Notes under the pieces: model-generated
Database searches by the model: none
The model's input: only the letters and a program-made list of their open reading frames with translations
Told to the model about the DNA's origin: nothing
Origin: Betaproteobacteria bacterium
GTDB lineage: Bacteria; Pseudomonadota; Gammaproteobacteria; Burkholderiales; SG8-39
Direction: 5' to 3'
NCBI GenBank assembly: GCA_947466535.1
Contig: CANIEV010000023.1
Coordinates: forward strand, 1-34,178
Length of the DNA stretch: 34,178 nt
Program-made: the position numbers and the translations under genes
In this document: piece after piece, positions 1-8,424 of the stretch
Layout of the letters: each line of letters starts with the position of its first letter
Numbering within the stretch: position 1 is the first letter of the stretch

Positions 1-2626
1 GCTTGAGTTTTCCGGCGGCGTGTTCGCGCGCGATGAATTCCTCGAACAGCATCGCGTTCTTCGCGAGCATTTCGGCTTCGGGCCCGAGCTGCATCGAAAG
101 AAATTCATCCTTGAAGGTGAACAGGCACGAGGGTTCGAGCCCGAGGATAGGCACATCGCGCTTCGTAAAACGCTTTACCGCGGCGAGCAGGCGCCTGGCC
201 TCGGCACGCGCTTCCTCGACCCGGCCGGTGGCCAGGAGCGTGCGGCCGCAGCACACCGGCGGTTCGCCGTCATCGGGCGTCACGATCTGCACGTCGTAGC
301 CCGCGTACTGCAGCACCTTGGATGCCGCCCGCGCGTTCTCCGGATCGAAGTAGTTGCTGAAGGTGTCGATGAACAGCACCACCTCGCCGATCGACCAGGT
401 GGTGAAGCCGCCGCCCTCGGTGACAAGCCCGGTGTCCTTGCGCCACTTCGGCAGGCTGCGCTCGCCCGCAAACCCGACGAAGGGTTTGGCAAGCGCGGAC
501 ACGGTGTTCGCAATCATCGGAAACCGCGAGGCGAGCGGCCCGTACTTCGGCAGGTTGCCGATGATCTTGTCGCGAAGCGTAAGCCCGTTCTTTTGCTTGT
601 CGTGATGGATGAACTCCAGCTTCATCTTCGCCATGTCCACGCCGGTGGGGCACTCGCGTTTGCAACCCTTGCAGGAAACGCAGAGGTCCATCGCTTCGCG
701 CACCGCATCGGACGCGAGCGCGTCTGCGCCATCCAGCCCCGCGATCTGTCCGCTGAGCGCAAGGCGCAGGGTGTTGGCGCGGCCGCGGGTGAGGTCCTTT
801 TCATCACCGGTGACACGGAACGACGGGCACATGGTGCCGGCATCGAACTTGCGGCAGTGGCCGTTGTTGTTGCACATCTCGATCGCGGCACCGAAACCAC
901 TGGGAGCGTCCGCGGATGAACCGCCTTCCTTCTTCACGACCCACTCGCTCCAGTCGAGCGCGGTCTTGATCGGCACGACCTTGTACTCCGGCTTGAAGCG
1001 GAACAGGCTGCGGTCGTCCTGCTTCGGCGGTTTCACTATCTTGCCCGGGTTCATCAGGCCGCGCGGATCGAGGATGTCCTTGATTTCGCCGAGCACCGCG
1101 GTGAGCCGCGGGCCGATGATCGGCTCGATCCATTCAGAGCGCACCAGTCCGTCACCGTGCTCGCCCGAGTACGCGCCCTTGTACTCGCGCACCAGCGCGC
1201 AGGCCTCCTCGGCAATCGCGCGCATCTGCTTCGCGCCTTCGGCCTTCATGTTCAGGATCGGCCGCACATGCAGCGTGCCCACCGACGCGTGCGCATACCA
1301 GGTGCCTTCGGTTCCGTGCTTGTGGAACACCTCGGTGAGCCGCTGGGTGTATTCCGCCAGGTGCTCCAGCGGCACCGCGCAGTCCTCGATGAAGGACACG
1401 GGCTTTCCCTCGCCCTTCATCGACATCATGATGTTGAGCCCGGCCTTGCGCACTTCCCAGAGGTCACGCTGCAGCTTCGGGTCGGGAATCTCGATCACCG
1501 CGCCGGGATGGCCGAGATCGGCCATCAGCTCGACCAGTTGCTTGAGCTTTGTTATTTGTTCGTGCGCGTCCTCGCCCGCGAATTCCACCAGCAGGATCGC
1601 GTCCGGATCGCCGGTGACGCAGCGGTCCAGCACCGGGCGGAACGCGGGGTTGGAGCGCGCCAGCCTGAGCATGGTGCGATCGACCAGTTCCACCGCCGAG
1701 GGCGTGAGTTTCACGATGTGTTGCGGTGCCTGCATCGCCTCGTAGAAGCTCTTGAAGTGGCACACGCCGAGCGTCTTGTGGGTCGGCAGCGGCGAGAGCT
1801 TCAGGTGGATGCGGCGCGACCAGGCGAGCGTGCCCTCCGACCCCACCAGCAGATGCGCGAGGTTGTGAGGACGCGGATGCCCGTTGTGGTCGGGCAGGAT
1901 CATGTCGAGGTTGTAGCCCTGCACCCGGCGCAACACCTTGGGCCAGCGCTCGATGATCTCGTCCGCCTCGCGCCGCACCACCGCCTGGATGCGATGCGCA
2001 AGCGAGCGGTACTCGGGCGTTGCACGGTCGATGTTCAGGTGCGGCCCGAAGTGGAACTCACGACCGTCGGCGAGCAGCGCATCCACGCCGAGAACGTTGT
2101 GCACCATGTTGCCGTAGCGGATCGATCGCGATCCGCAGGAGTTGTTCCCGGTCATGCCGCCGAGCGTCGCCTGCGCGGAAGTGGACACGTCCACCGGGAA
2201 CCAGAGATTGTGTTTTTTAAGTTGCGCATTCAACGTATCCAGCACCAGGCCCGGCTGGACGATCGCGGTGCGCTGCTCGGTGTCGACATCGATCAGCTTG
2301 TTGAGGAACCTGGACGTATCGATGACCAGTGCCGCGCCCACCGTCTGGCCGCACTGCGAGCTGCCCGCACCGCGCGGCAGGATGGGAATGCCCTCGTCCG
2401 CGGCAATCTGGATCGCGATCTTCGCGTCCTCTTCCGTGGCCGGCACCACCACGCCCACCGGTTCGATCTGGTAGATCGAGGCGTCGGTGGAATAGCGCCC
2501 TCGCGTCGCGGCATCGAACAGCACCTCGCCGCGGATTTCCTTTTTCAGGCGCGCTTCAAGCGCGGGATCGCCGGTGCGAGGATGGTGCTGCAGCGGTGCG
2601 GTGATCCGATCGGGCGCGCGGTCCAT
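1..2626 (-). CDS. FAD-linked oxidase with C-terminal 4Fe-4S / CCG-type domains (GlcD/YdiJ-like 2-hydroxyacid dehydrogenase), 3' end truncated by window edge
   Basis: Minus frame from ATG at 2626 (MDRAPDRITAPLQHHPRTGDPALEARLKKEIRGEVLFDAATRGRYSTDASIYQIEPVGVVVPATEEDAKIAIQIAADEGIPILPRGAGSSQCGQT...) stays open to the edge; includes LCVSCKGCKRECPTGVDMAK Fe-S motif and PPVCCGRTLL. Missing from the ORF track, presumably because it has no stop inside the window. Confidence 0.88.
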   Translation of the reverse strand, partial: MDRAPDRITAPLQHHPRTGDPALEARLKKEIRGEVLFDAATRGRYSTDASIYQIEPVGVVVPATEEDAKIAIQIAADEGIPILPRGAGSSQCGQTVGAALVIDTSRFLNKLIDVDTEQRTAIVQPGLVLDTLNAQLKKHNLWFPVDVSTSAQATLGGMTGNNSCGSRSIRYGNMVHNVLGVDALLADGREFHFGPHLNIDRATPEYRSLAHRIQAVVRREADEIIERWPKVLRRVQGYNLDMILPDHNGHPRPHNLAHLLVGSEGTLAWSRRIHLKLSPLPTHKTLGVCHFKSFYEAMQAPQHIVKLTPSAVELVDRTMLRLARSNPAFRPVLDRCVTGDPDAILLVEFAGEDAHEQITKLKQLVELMADLGHPGAVIEIPDPKLQRDLWEVRKAGLNIMMSMKGEGKPVSFIEDCAVPLEHLAEYTQRLTEVFHKHGTEGTWYAHASVGTLHVRPILNMKAEGAKQMRAIAEEACALVREYKGAYSGEHGDGLVRSEWIEPIIGPRLTAVLGEIKDILDPRGLMNPGKIVKPPKQDDRSLFRFKPEYKVVPIKTALDWSEWVVKKEGGSSADAPSGFGAAIEMCNNNGHCRKFDAGTMCPSFRVTGDEKDLTRGRANTLRLALSGQIAGLDGADALASDAVREAMDLCVSCKGCKRECPTGVDMAKMKLEFIHHDKQKNGLTLRDKIIGNLPKYGPLASRFPMIANTVSALAKPFVGFAGERSLPKWRKDTGLVTEGGGFTTWSIGEVVLFIDTFSNYFDPENARAASKVLQYAGYDVQIVTPDDGEPPVCCGRTLLATGRVEEARAEARRLLAAVKRFTKRDVPILGLEPSCLFTFKDEFLSMQLGPEAEMLAKNAMLFEEFIAREHAAGKLK

Positions 2627-2689
2627 CGGTGTGCTCCCCAGTTGATGCTTGTAACAGTTGTTATTAAGGCCCAGCCAACGCTGCCCGCA

Positions 2690-3340
2690 CTAGGCGGTCT
2701 CTTGCTCCGCTTCCGCCATCGCCCCGAGCAGCACTTCCGGATCCTGCGCGCCGGACACGGCGAGCTTCTGATTGAAGATGAAGAACGGCACGCCCTGAAC
2801 GCCGATCGCTTTCGCGTGGCCGACTTCCTCTTCCACCGAGACGAGCGACGCGGGGTTGTCGAGGTGCGCCTTCACCGCGTCCGCGGGGATGCCGGCAGCA
2901 ACCGCCACCGCCTCGATGTTCTCGCGCTTGGACAGATCGATCGCGTCGATGAAAAACGCCTTCATGAAGGCTTCCTTCATCGCGTGATGCACGCCGTGCT
3001 CGCCCGCGAGCTCGATCAAGGCATGGATGCGGCGGGTGTTGGGCTGGGTCGGAATCGATTCGAGCGCAAACGGAATGCCGACGCTCTTGCCGACGCCTTC
3101 CAGCCGTGCTTGGATTTCCTTCACTTTTGCAGGCCCGAATTTCTGTTCGTAGTAACCCTTGCGCGAGACGCCCTCCTCGGGGAGATCCGGATTCAGCTCG
3201 TAGGGATGGAACAACACTGTCGGCTCGGGCTTGCCCGGGTTTTGCTCGCGATAGAGCTCAAGCGCGCGCTCGAGCTTCCTCTTGCCGACATAACACCAGG
3301 GGCAGACCACGTCGGACACGACATCGATGGTGAGGCTCAT
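2690..3340 (-). CDS. DsbA family oxidoreductase (FrnE-like)
   Basis: MSLTIDVVSDVVCPWCYVGKRKLERAL with CPWC active site; 216 aa; start overlaps the gntR stop by 4 bp (TCAT on + strand). Confidence 0.92.
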   Translation of the reverse strand: MSLTIDVVSDVVCPWCYVGKRKLERALELYREQNPGKPEPTVLFHPYELNPDLPEEGVSRKGYYEQKFGPAKVKEIQARLEGVGKSVGIPFALESIPTQPNTRRIHALIELAGEHGVHHAMKEAFMKAFFIDAIDLSKRENIEAVAVAAGIPADAVKAHLDNPASLVSVEEEVGHAKAIGVQGVPFFIFNQKLAVSGAQDPEVLLGAMAEAEQETA

Positions 3341-4065
3341 GCGGTTTCCTTCACGGTTGGTTTTGTTGAATCGGCATCGTCCAGCGACGCGATCACGGAG
3401 AGCATCTTGTTGCCGAGATGCCCGGCAAGCAGGGCCTTGAGCCGGGGCGCATCGCGCGCCACCAGCGCAGCGAGTATGTCTTCGTGTTCGGCGATCGCCT
3501 GATCCCAGCGCTCGGCCGACAGGTTGGCCATGTAGCGCGCGCGGCGAACGTGGGCGTTGAGCTGGCGGTAGGTGGCGAACAGCGCCGCATTGCCGGTGGA
3601 TTCGACGATGCGAAGATGGATGCGCTGGTTGAAGCGGAAGTAATCTGCCAGCTCGCCGCGGGCGTGATGCGCCACCATCTGGTAATGCAGCGAGCGGATC
3701 TCCGCGATGTCGGCATCCGCGGCGTTCGCGCAGACCAGTTCGCCCGCCAGGCCTTCGAGCACGCCCATCACCTGGAAGGTGTCACGGACCTTGGCGGCGG
3801 TGATCGGCGTGACCGCGGCGCCACGGTTGGGGCTGAGCTCGACCAACCCTTCCGCGGCAAGTGACTTGAACGCCTCGCGAAGCGGGGTGCGCGATACGCC
3901 GAGGCGCTCCACCAGAAGGCGCTCGTTCAGGCGCCGCCCAGGCGGGAGCTCGCCCTGGACAATCATGTCGCGCAGGGCCTCCAGCACCGACTCCGAGCGC
4001 AGGCCGCGCTCGATGACGGCGCTGCTGCCGGGCAGGGCAAGATCGGTGACGGTATTCATTTGCAT
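3337..4065 (-). CDS. GntR family transcriptional regulator (FadR/FCD subfamily)
   Basis: N-terminal wHTH (LRDMIVQGELPPGRRLNERLLVERLGVSRTPLREAFKSLAAEGLVELSPNRGAAVT) and C-terminal FCD-like helical domain. Alternative start at 4059. Confidence 0.93.
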   Translation of the reverse strand: MQMNTVTDLALPGSSAVIERGLRSESVLEALRDMIVQGELPPGRRLNERLLVERLGVSRTPLREAFKSLAAEGLVELSPNRGAAVTPITAAKVRDTFQVMGVLEGLAGELVCANAADADIAEIRSLHYQMVAHHARGELADYFRFNQRIHLRIVESTGNAALFATYRQLNAHVRRARYMANLSAERWDQAIAEHEDILAALVARDAPRLKALLAGHLGNKMLSVIASLDDADSTKPTVKETA

Positions 4066-4166
4066 GCAGTTTAGTCGCCGGCTACCTGCCGGTCAAGGAA
4101 TTGCAAGTACCTGCTTTTATGATAGTTAATTTATGTTAGCCAGCGCTGACTTTTATTGTTTCCTGA

Positions 4167-4180
4167 TTTTGCATGCAAAA
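4167..4180. promoter_or_regulatory. Perfect 14-bp palindrome TTTTGCATGCAAAA, candidate operator in the divergent gntR/aminotransferase region
   Basis: Read directly; a related ATTTGCATGCAG lies at 4059-4070. Confidence 0.5.
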
Positions 4181-4263
4181 ACACTTGCCAATCCAACGGC
4201 CGGCGATTACCCTTTCCCGCGTTTATACCCCTCTTCCCAAAAGCAGACCCGAGAGACCCGATC

Positions 4264-5457
4264 ATGAGCTTTCGCAGCGGACGGCATTTCCTGCAGATTC
4301 CCGGCCCCACCAACGTGCCCGACCGGGTACTGCGCGCGATCGACCGGCCGACGATGGACCATCGCGGCCCGGAATTCGGCGAGATCGGCCGTGAAGTGCT
4401 GGAAGGCCTGAAGGCGGTCTTCCAGACCAGACAACCGGTCATCATCTACCCCGCCTCGGGCACCGGCGCCTGGGAAGCGGCGCTGGTCAACACGCTCTCG
4501 CCGGGCGACCGCGTGCTGATGGTGGAGACTGGCCAGTTCGCCACGCTCTGGAACAAGATGGCGACCAAGCTCGGCGTCATCACCGAATTCCTGCCCACCG
4601 ACTGGCGCCACGGCGCCGACCCGGCGGCGATCGAGGCGCGCCTGAAAGCCGACACCGCGCACACGATCAAGGCTGTCTGCGTCGTGCACAACGAAACCTC
4701 AACCGGCGTCACCAGCCGCATCCACGCGGTGCGCCGTGCAATCGACGCCGCCGGCCATCCCGCGCTGTACATGGTGGACACGATTTCCTCGCTCGGTTCG
4801 ATCGACTACCGCCACGACGCATGGGGCGTGGACGTGACGGTGGCCGGGTCGCAAAAGGGCCTGATGCTGCCGCCGGGGCTGTCCTTCAACTGCGCGAGCG
4901 AAAAAGCGCTCGCCGCCTCCAAGACCGCCAAGCTGCCGCGCGCCTACTGGAACTGGGAGGAGATGATCGCCTCCAACAAGACCGGCTATTTCCCCTACAC
5001 GCCCGCGACCAACCTGCTCTACGGCCTGCGCGAAGCGCTGCTGATGCTGCAGGAAGAGGGCCTGCAGAACGTGTTCGCGCGCCACGACCGTTTCGCCGAA
5101 GCCACGCGACAGGCGGTGCGCGCCTGGGGACTGGAGATCCTCTGCGCCAATCCCGAGGAATACAGCAGCGCGCTCACCGCGGTGATGATGCCCGCCGGCC
5201 ACGACGCGGACAAACTCCGCGGCATCATTCTGGACGCCTTCGACATGTCGCTTGGCATGGGCCTAGGCAAAGTCGTCGGCAAGATCTTCCGCATCGGGCA
5301 CCTCGGCGACTTCAATGAACTCACGCTCATGGGCACGCTCGCGGGCGTGGAGATGGGTCTGCAGCTTGCCGGTGTGCCGCACAAGAAGGGCGGCGTGCAG
5401 GCGGCGATGGAGCATCTTGCGAAAACGAGCGGCGTCGGCGTGCGCAAGGCCGCGTAG
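4264..5457 (+). CDS. Class V aminotransferase, serine/alanine--glyoxylate aminotransferase-like
   Basis: MSFRSGRHFLQIPGPTNVPDRVLRAIDRPTMDHRGPEF; PLP-lysine region VAGSQKGLMLPPGLSF; start at 4264 preferred over the track's upstream 4156. Confidence 0.92.
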   Translation: MSFRSGRHFLQIPGPTNVPDRVLRAIDRPTMDHRGPEFGEIGREVLEGLKAVFQTRQPVIIYPASGTGAWEAALVNTLSPGDRVLMVETGQFATLWNKMATKLGVITEFLPTDWRHGADPAAIEARLKADTAHTIKAVCVVHNETSTGVTSRIHAVRRAIDAAGHPALYMVDTISSLGSIDYRHDAWGVDVTVAGSQKGLMLPPGLSFNCASEKALAASKTAKLPRAYWNWEEMIASNKTGYFPYTPATNLLYGLREALLMLQEEGLQNVFARHDRFAEATRQAVRAWGLEILCANPEEYSSALTAVMMPAGHDADKLRGIILDAFDMSLGMGLGKVVGKIFRIGHLGDFNELTLMGTLAGVEMGLQLAGVPHKKGGVQAAMEHLAKTSGVGVRKAA

Positions 5458-5487
5458 TCAGGTCCAGATACGCTCAAGGATCTACGC

Positions 5488-6279
5488 ATGCCCGGCTCGG
5501 TCTCCATCACCCGCGACGGCGACATCGCCACCGTCACACTTTCCAATCCCGGGCGGATGAACGCGCTCGACCGCGCGATGATGATTTCGCTCGGCGATAC
5601 GTTCGAGGAACTCGCGCGCGACGTATCCCTTCGGGTGATCGTGCTCACCGGTGCGCAGCACGAAGGGGAGAAGCCCGCCTTCGCCGCGGGTGCGAACATT
5701 GCCGAGTTCGAGCGCGAACGCGCCGATGTGGAACAGGCGCGGGTGTACGGCGGCTACCTGCACCGCGTACTGCTGACCATCACCGCCTGCCCGCATCCGG
5801 TGGTGGCGATGATCAACGGCGCCTGCGTCGGTGGAGGCCTTGAGATCGCGGCGAGCTGCGACATGCGCATCTGCGGCGAATCCAGCCGCTTCGGCGTACC
5901 GGTGAAAAACCTCGGCCTGGTGATGGCGTACGGCGAACTCAAGGGTCTGGTGGAACTCGTCGGTCGCGCGGTCGCGCTCGAGATCGTGCTCGAAGGCCGT
6001 GTGTTCGGCGCGCTGGAGGCGAAGGACATGGGCCTGGTGAACCGCGTCGTGCCGGATGACAAGGTCAAAGAGGAAAGCTACGCCACCGCGCGCCGCATCG
6101 CCGAAGGCGCGCCGCTTGCCGCACGCTGGCACAAGAAATTCGCCCACCGACTCGCCGATCCGCGTCCGCTCTCGGCAGACGAATACGACGAAAGCTTCGC
6201 CTGCTTCGGCACCGAGGACTACAAGGAGGGAGTCGCGGCCTTCCTTGCGAAGAGGAAGCCTGTGTTCAGGGGAAAGTAG
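5488..6279 (+). CDS. Enoyl-CoA hydratase/isomerase (crotonase) family protein
   Basis: Crotonase pattern: FAAGANIAEFE, NGACVGGGLEIAASCDMRICGESSRFGVP. Confidence 0.92.
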   Translation: MPGSVSITRDGDIATVTLSNPGRMNALDRAMMISLGDTFEELARDVSLRVIVLTGAQHEGEKPAFAAGANIAEFERERADVEQARVYGGYLHRVLLTITACPHPVVAMINGACVGGGLEIAASCDMRICGESSRFGVPVKNLGLVMAYGELKGLVELVGRAVALEIVLEGRVFGALEAKDMGLVNRVVPDDKVKEESYATARRIAEGAPLAARWHKKFAHRLADPRPLSADEYDESFACFGTEDYKEGVAAFLAKRKPVFRGK

Positions 6280-6294
6280 GCGATTCGCCGAAGC

Positions 6295-6460
6295 GAGATT
6301 GCTTCGCTTCGCTCGCAATGACGGCTGCCACGGCAGTCATCGCGAGGAGCGCAGCGACGCGGCGATCTCCAGCCGATACGTTCGCGATGACGGGCCCTAC
6401 GGCAGTCATTGCGAGCGCGTGAGCCGAAGCCGCGAGCGAAGCGCGGCGGGAAGCAATCTC
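6295..6460. repeat. Dispersed hairpin repeat, locus A (one full unit 6295-6369 plus a degenerate unit about 6381-6460)
   Basis: GAGATTGCTTCGCTTCGCTCGCAATGAC ... GTCATCGCGAGGAGCGCAGCGACGCGGCGATCTC; shared with loci B and C. Confidence 0.85.
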
Positions 6461-6490
6461 CAGCGGCACCAACCGGAACAACCCCTAACC

Positions 6491-7468
6491 CTAGTTCGCC
6501 TTCGCCCCCACCGCCTTGATGATCGGCGCGAGCTTGTCCATATCGGCCTTGATGTAGGCGTCGAACTCGCGCAGCGTGATGACGCGCGGGTTGATGCCCT
6601 GCGAGGCGTACTTGTCCTTCACCTCTTTCTCCTCGGAGATCTCGCGAATCGCGCGGCTGAGCGGCTCCAGCACCTGCACCGGGGCTTTCGATGACGCGAT
6701 GAACCCGTACCAGGTGGCGTATTCGTAACCGGGAATCGCGGCCTCGCTCACGCTTGGCACTTCGATTGGCGAGCGGATGCCCTGCGGCGAGCTGATGCCA
6801 AGGCCGAGCAATTTGCCTTCGCGCACCTGCGCGAGCAGGAAGGCGGTGGGCGCGAATACCGCCTCGATGCGGCCGGCGAGCATGTCGGCAATGATGTCGG
6901 ATGAACTCTTGTAGGGCACGTGCACCAGCTGAATGCCGGCACTGCTCGCAAAGTACGCACCCGCCATGTGGGTCGCCGACCCGATGCCTGCCGACGCGTA
7001 GTTGAGCGCGCCCGGTTTCTGCTTCGCGATTGCGATGAACTCCTTCAGCGTTTTCGCGCCGACCTGGGGAGACACCACGATCAGGGTCGGCGCCTCGCCC
7101 ACCAGCGCCACACCGGAGAAATCGCGCACCGAGTCGTAGGGCAGGTTGTCGAGCAGCCCCGGGTTCACCGAGTGCTGCGAGTTGGCGAGCATCACGGTGT
7201 AGCCGTCGGGCGCAGCCTTGGCGAGCGCCTGGGTGGCGATGGTCCCGCCCGCGCCCTGTCGGTTGAGCACAACGAACTGCTGCCCTAAGCGCTGTGACAA
7301 GCGATCGGTGTACATGCGCGCGACGATGTCGGCAGTCGTGCCGGAGGACACCGGCACCAGCACCTGCACAGGACGCGCGGGATACTTATCCTGCGCAAAG
7401 GTGCCGAACGACAGCACGCCAAGCGAGACCGCCGCGAGCACGCCCGCGACCAACAGTCGGGTCTTCAT
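6491..7468 (-). CDS. Bug family tripartite tricarboxylate transporter substrate-binding protein
   Basis: Signal peptide then YPARPVQVLVPVSSGTTADIVARMY, VHVPYKSSSDIIADMLAGRIEAVF. Confidence 0.95.
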   Translation of the reverse strand: MKTRLLVAGVLAAVSLGVLSFGTFAQDKYPARPVQVLVPVSSGTTADIVARMYTDRLSQRLGQQFVVLNRQGAGGTIATQALAKAAPDGYTVMLANSQHSVNPGLLDNLPYDSVRDFSGVALVGEAPTLIVVSPQVGAKTLKEFIAIAKQKPGALNYASAGIGSATHMAGAYFASSAGIQLVHVPYKSSSDIIADMLAGRIEAVFAPTAFLLAQVREGKLLGLGISSPQGIRSPIEVPSVSEAAIPGYEYATWYGFIASSKAPVQVLEPLSRAIREISEEKEVKDKYASQGINPRVITLREFDAYIKADMDKLAPIIKAVGAKAN

Positions 7469-7520
7469 ATAGATCTCCTCCTCCGTTATCTGATCCGGGG
7501 TGTGCCCCCCGCGTATCCAG

Positions 7521-7620
7521 GGAAGCTCTGATTAATTCCCGTTGCGTAACAAATCGAACAGAAAGCTTCCTCTGAATTGGGGGATTTACAAGGGGCGTCG
7601 CCCCTTTGTTCAGACCATCC
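7521..7620. mobile_element. Candidate 100-bp MITE-like element with imperfect IS5-like terminal inverted repeats
   Basis: Left end GGAAGCTCTGATTAA and reverse complement of right end GGATGGTCTGAACAA match at 11/15; flanked by CCAG (left) and CTAG (right); internal hairpin at 7590-7606. Confidence 0.4.
7590..7606. terminator. Hairpin AAGGGGCG-T-CGCCCCTT, possible terminator of the cyclase gene
   Basis: Perfect 8-bp stem 15-31 bp beyond the cyclase stop (minus strand); followed by TTTG on + strand. Confidence 0.4.
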
Positions 7621-8313
7621 CTAGCCTTCGAGAATCACCGCACGCACCGGCGAGGCTTCCGCGCCGACGAGCTTCAGCGGCAGCGCGACAAGCGTGCAGC
7701 GCTGTGTACTCACCTGGTCGAGGTTGTTGAGGTAGGGCATGGTCACCACGCCCGCCTCGCTGAATGTGCGCGAGGAGTTGAACACCCGAGGCGCATTCGG
7801 CTCGTCCACGCCGTGATAGAAGTCGTAGCCCACGACGCTGACGCCCTTGTCAATGCACCACTGCGTCGCAGCAGACGTGAGGTAGGGCGAGCGCTTCTGC
7901 CATTCGTTGATCATGTACTGCTTGTTGACGTCGGTGCGAAACAGCAGCTTGTCGCCGCGCTTGAGTTCCTTGCCGACCGCCTTATCGAGAATCTCCGGCG
8001 TCACCGCCTTGCCCGGCACGCACTCGCGCAGGTCGGCGATCACCGCGTCGCCCGCGAAGGTTTCCAGCGGCAGATCCTGGATCTGCTTGCCTCCCTTCAC
8101 GTTGTGCTCGGGCGCATCCACATGGCTGCCCGCGTGCAGGCGCATGTGCACGCCGCGCACGATCTGGCCGGCGCCGCCCTCGGCGTCGTGTTCCTTGATG
8201 ACCTCCATCTGGAACTGCATGTCTTTCTTGAACCCCGGCGGGGTGCGCATCTGGAATTTGGAATCGTCCAGTTCCAGGCTGATGTCGATGATTTTGCGGA
8301 TCTGCAGAGCCAT
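7621..8313 (-). CDS. Cyclase family protein (kynurenine formamidase-like metal-dependent hydrolase)
   Basis: MALQIRKIIDISLELDDSKFQMRTPPGF ... VRGVHMRLHAGSHVDAPEHNVKGGKQIQDLPLETF (HxGSHVDAPxH). Confidence 0.9.
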   Translation of the reverse strand: MALQIRKIIDISLELDDSKFQMRTPPGFKKDMQFQMEVIKEHDAEGGAGQIVRGVHMRLHAGSHVDAPEHNVKGGKQIQDLPLETFAGDAVIADLRECVPGKAVTPEILDKAVGKELKRGDKLLFRTDVNKQYMINEWQKRSPYLTSAATQWCIDKGVSVVGYDFYHGVDEPNAPRVFNSSRTFSEAGVVTMPYLNNLDQVSTQRCTLVALPLKLVGAEASPVRAVILEG

Positions 8314-8424
8314 GGCTACGCCTCGTAGTATTGAAATCGGTGGCGATTATCACCGCAATCACGAAAAATCGATATTCTGTCCGGCCCACCTGCGGCCACG
8401 CAACCCATCGGAGATGCTCCTGCA

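Noticed and set aside
1157-3502. 781-aa + strand ORF, the longest in the track at the left end
   Set aside because: Antisense to the FAD/Fe-S oxidase, DsbA and gntR genes; low-complexity His/Arg-rich translation with no domain motif, typical of a high-GC shadow ORF.
6056-6694. 212-aa ORF including GSHREERSDAAIS-type peptide
   Set aside because: Translation of the dispersed hairpin repeat and frame-shifted crotonase; such repeat-derived peptides are a known annotation artefact.
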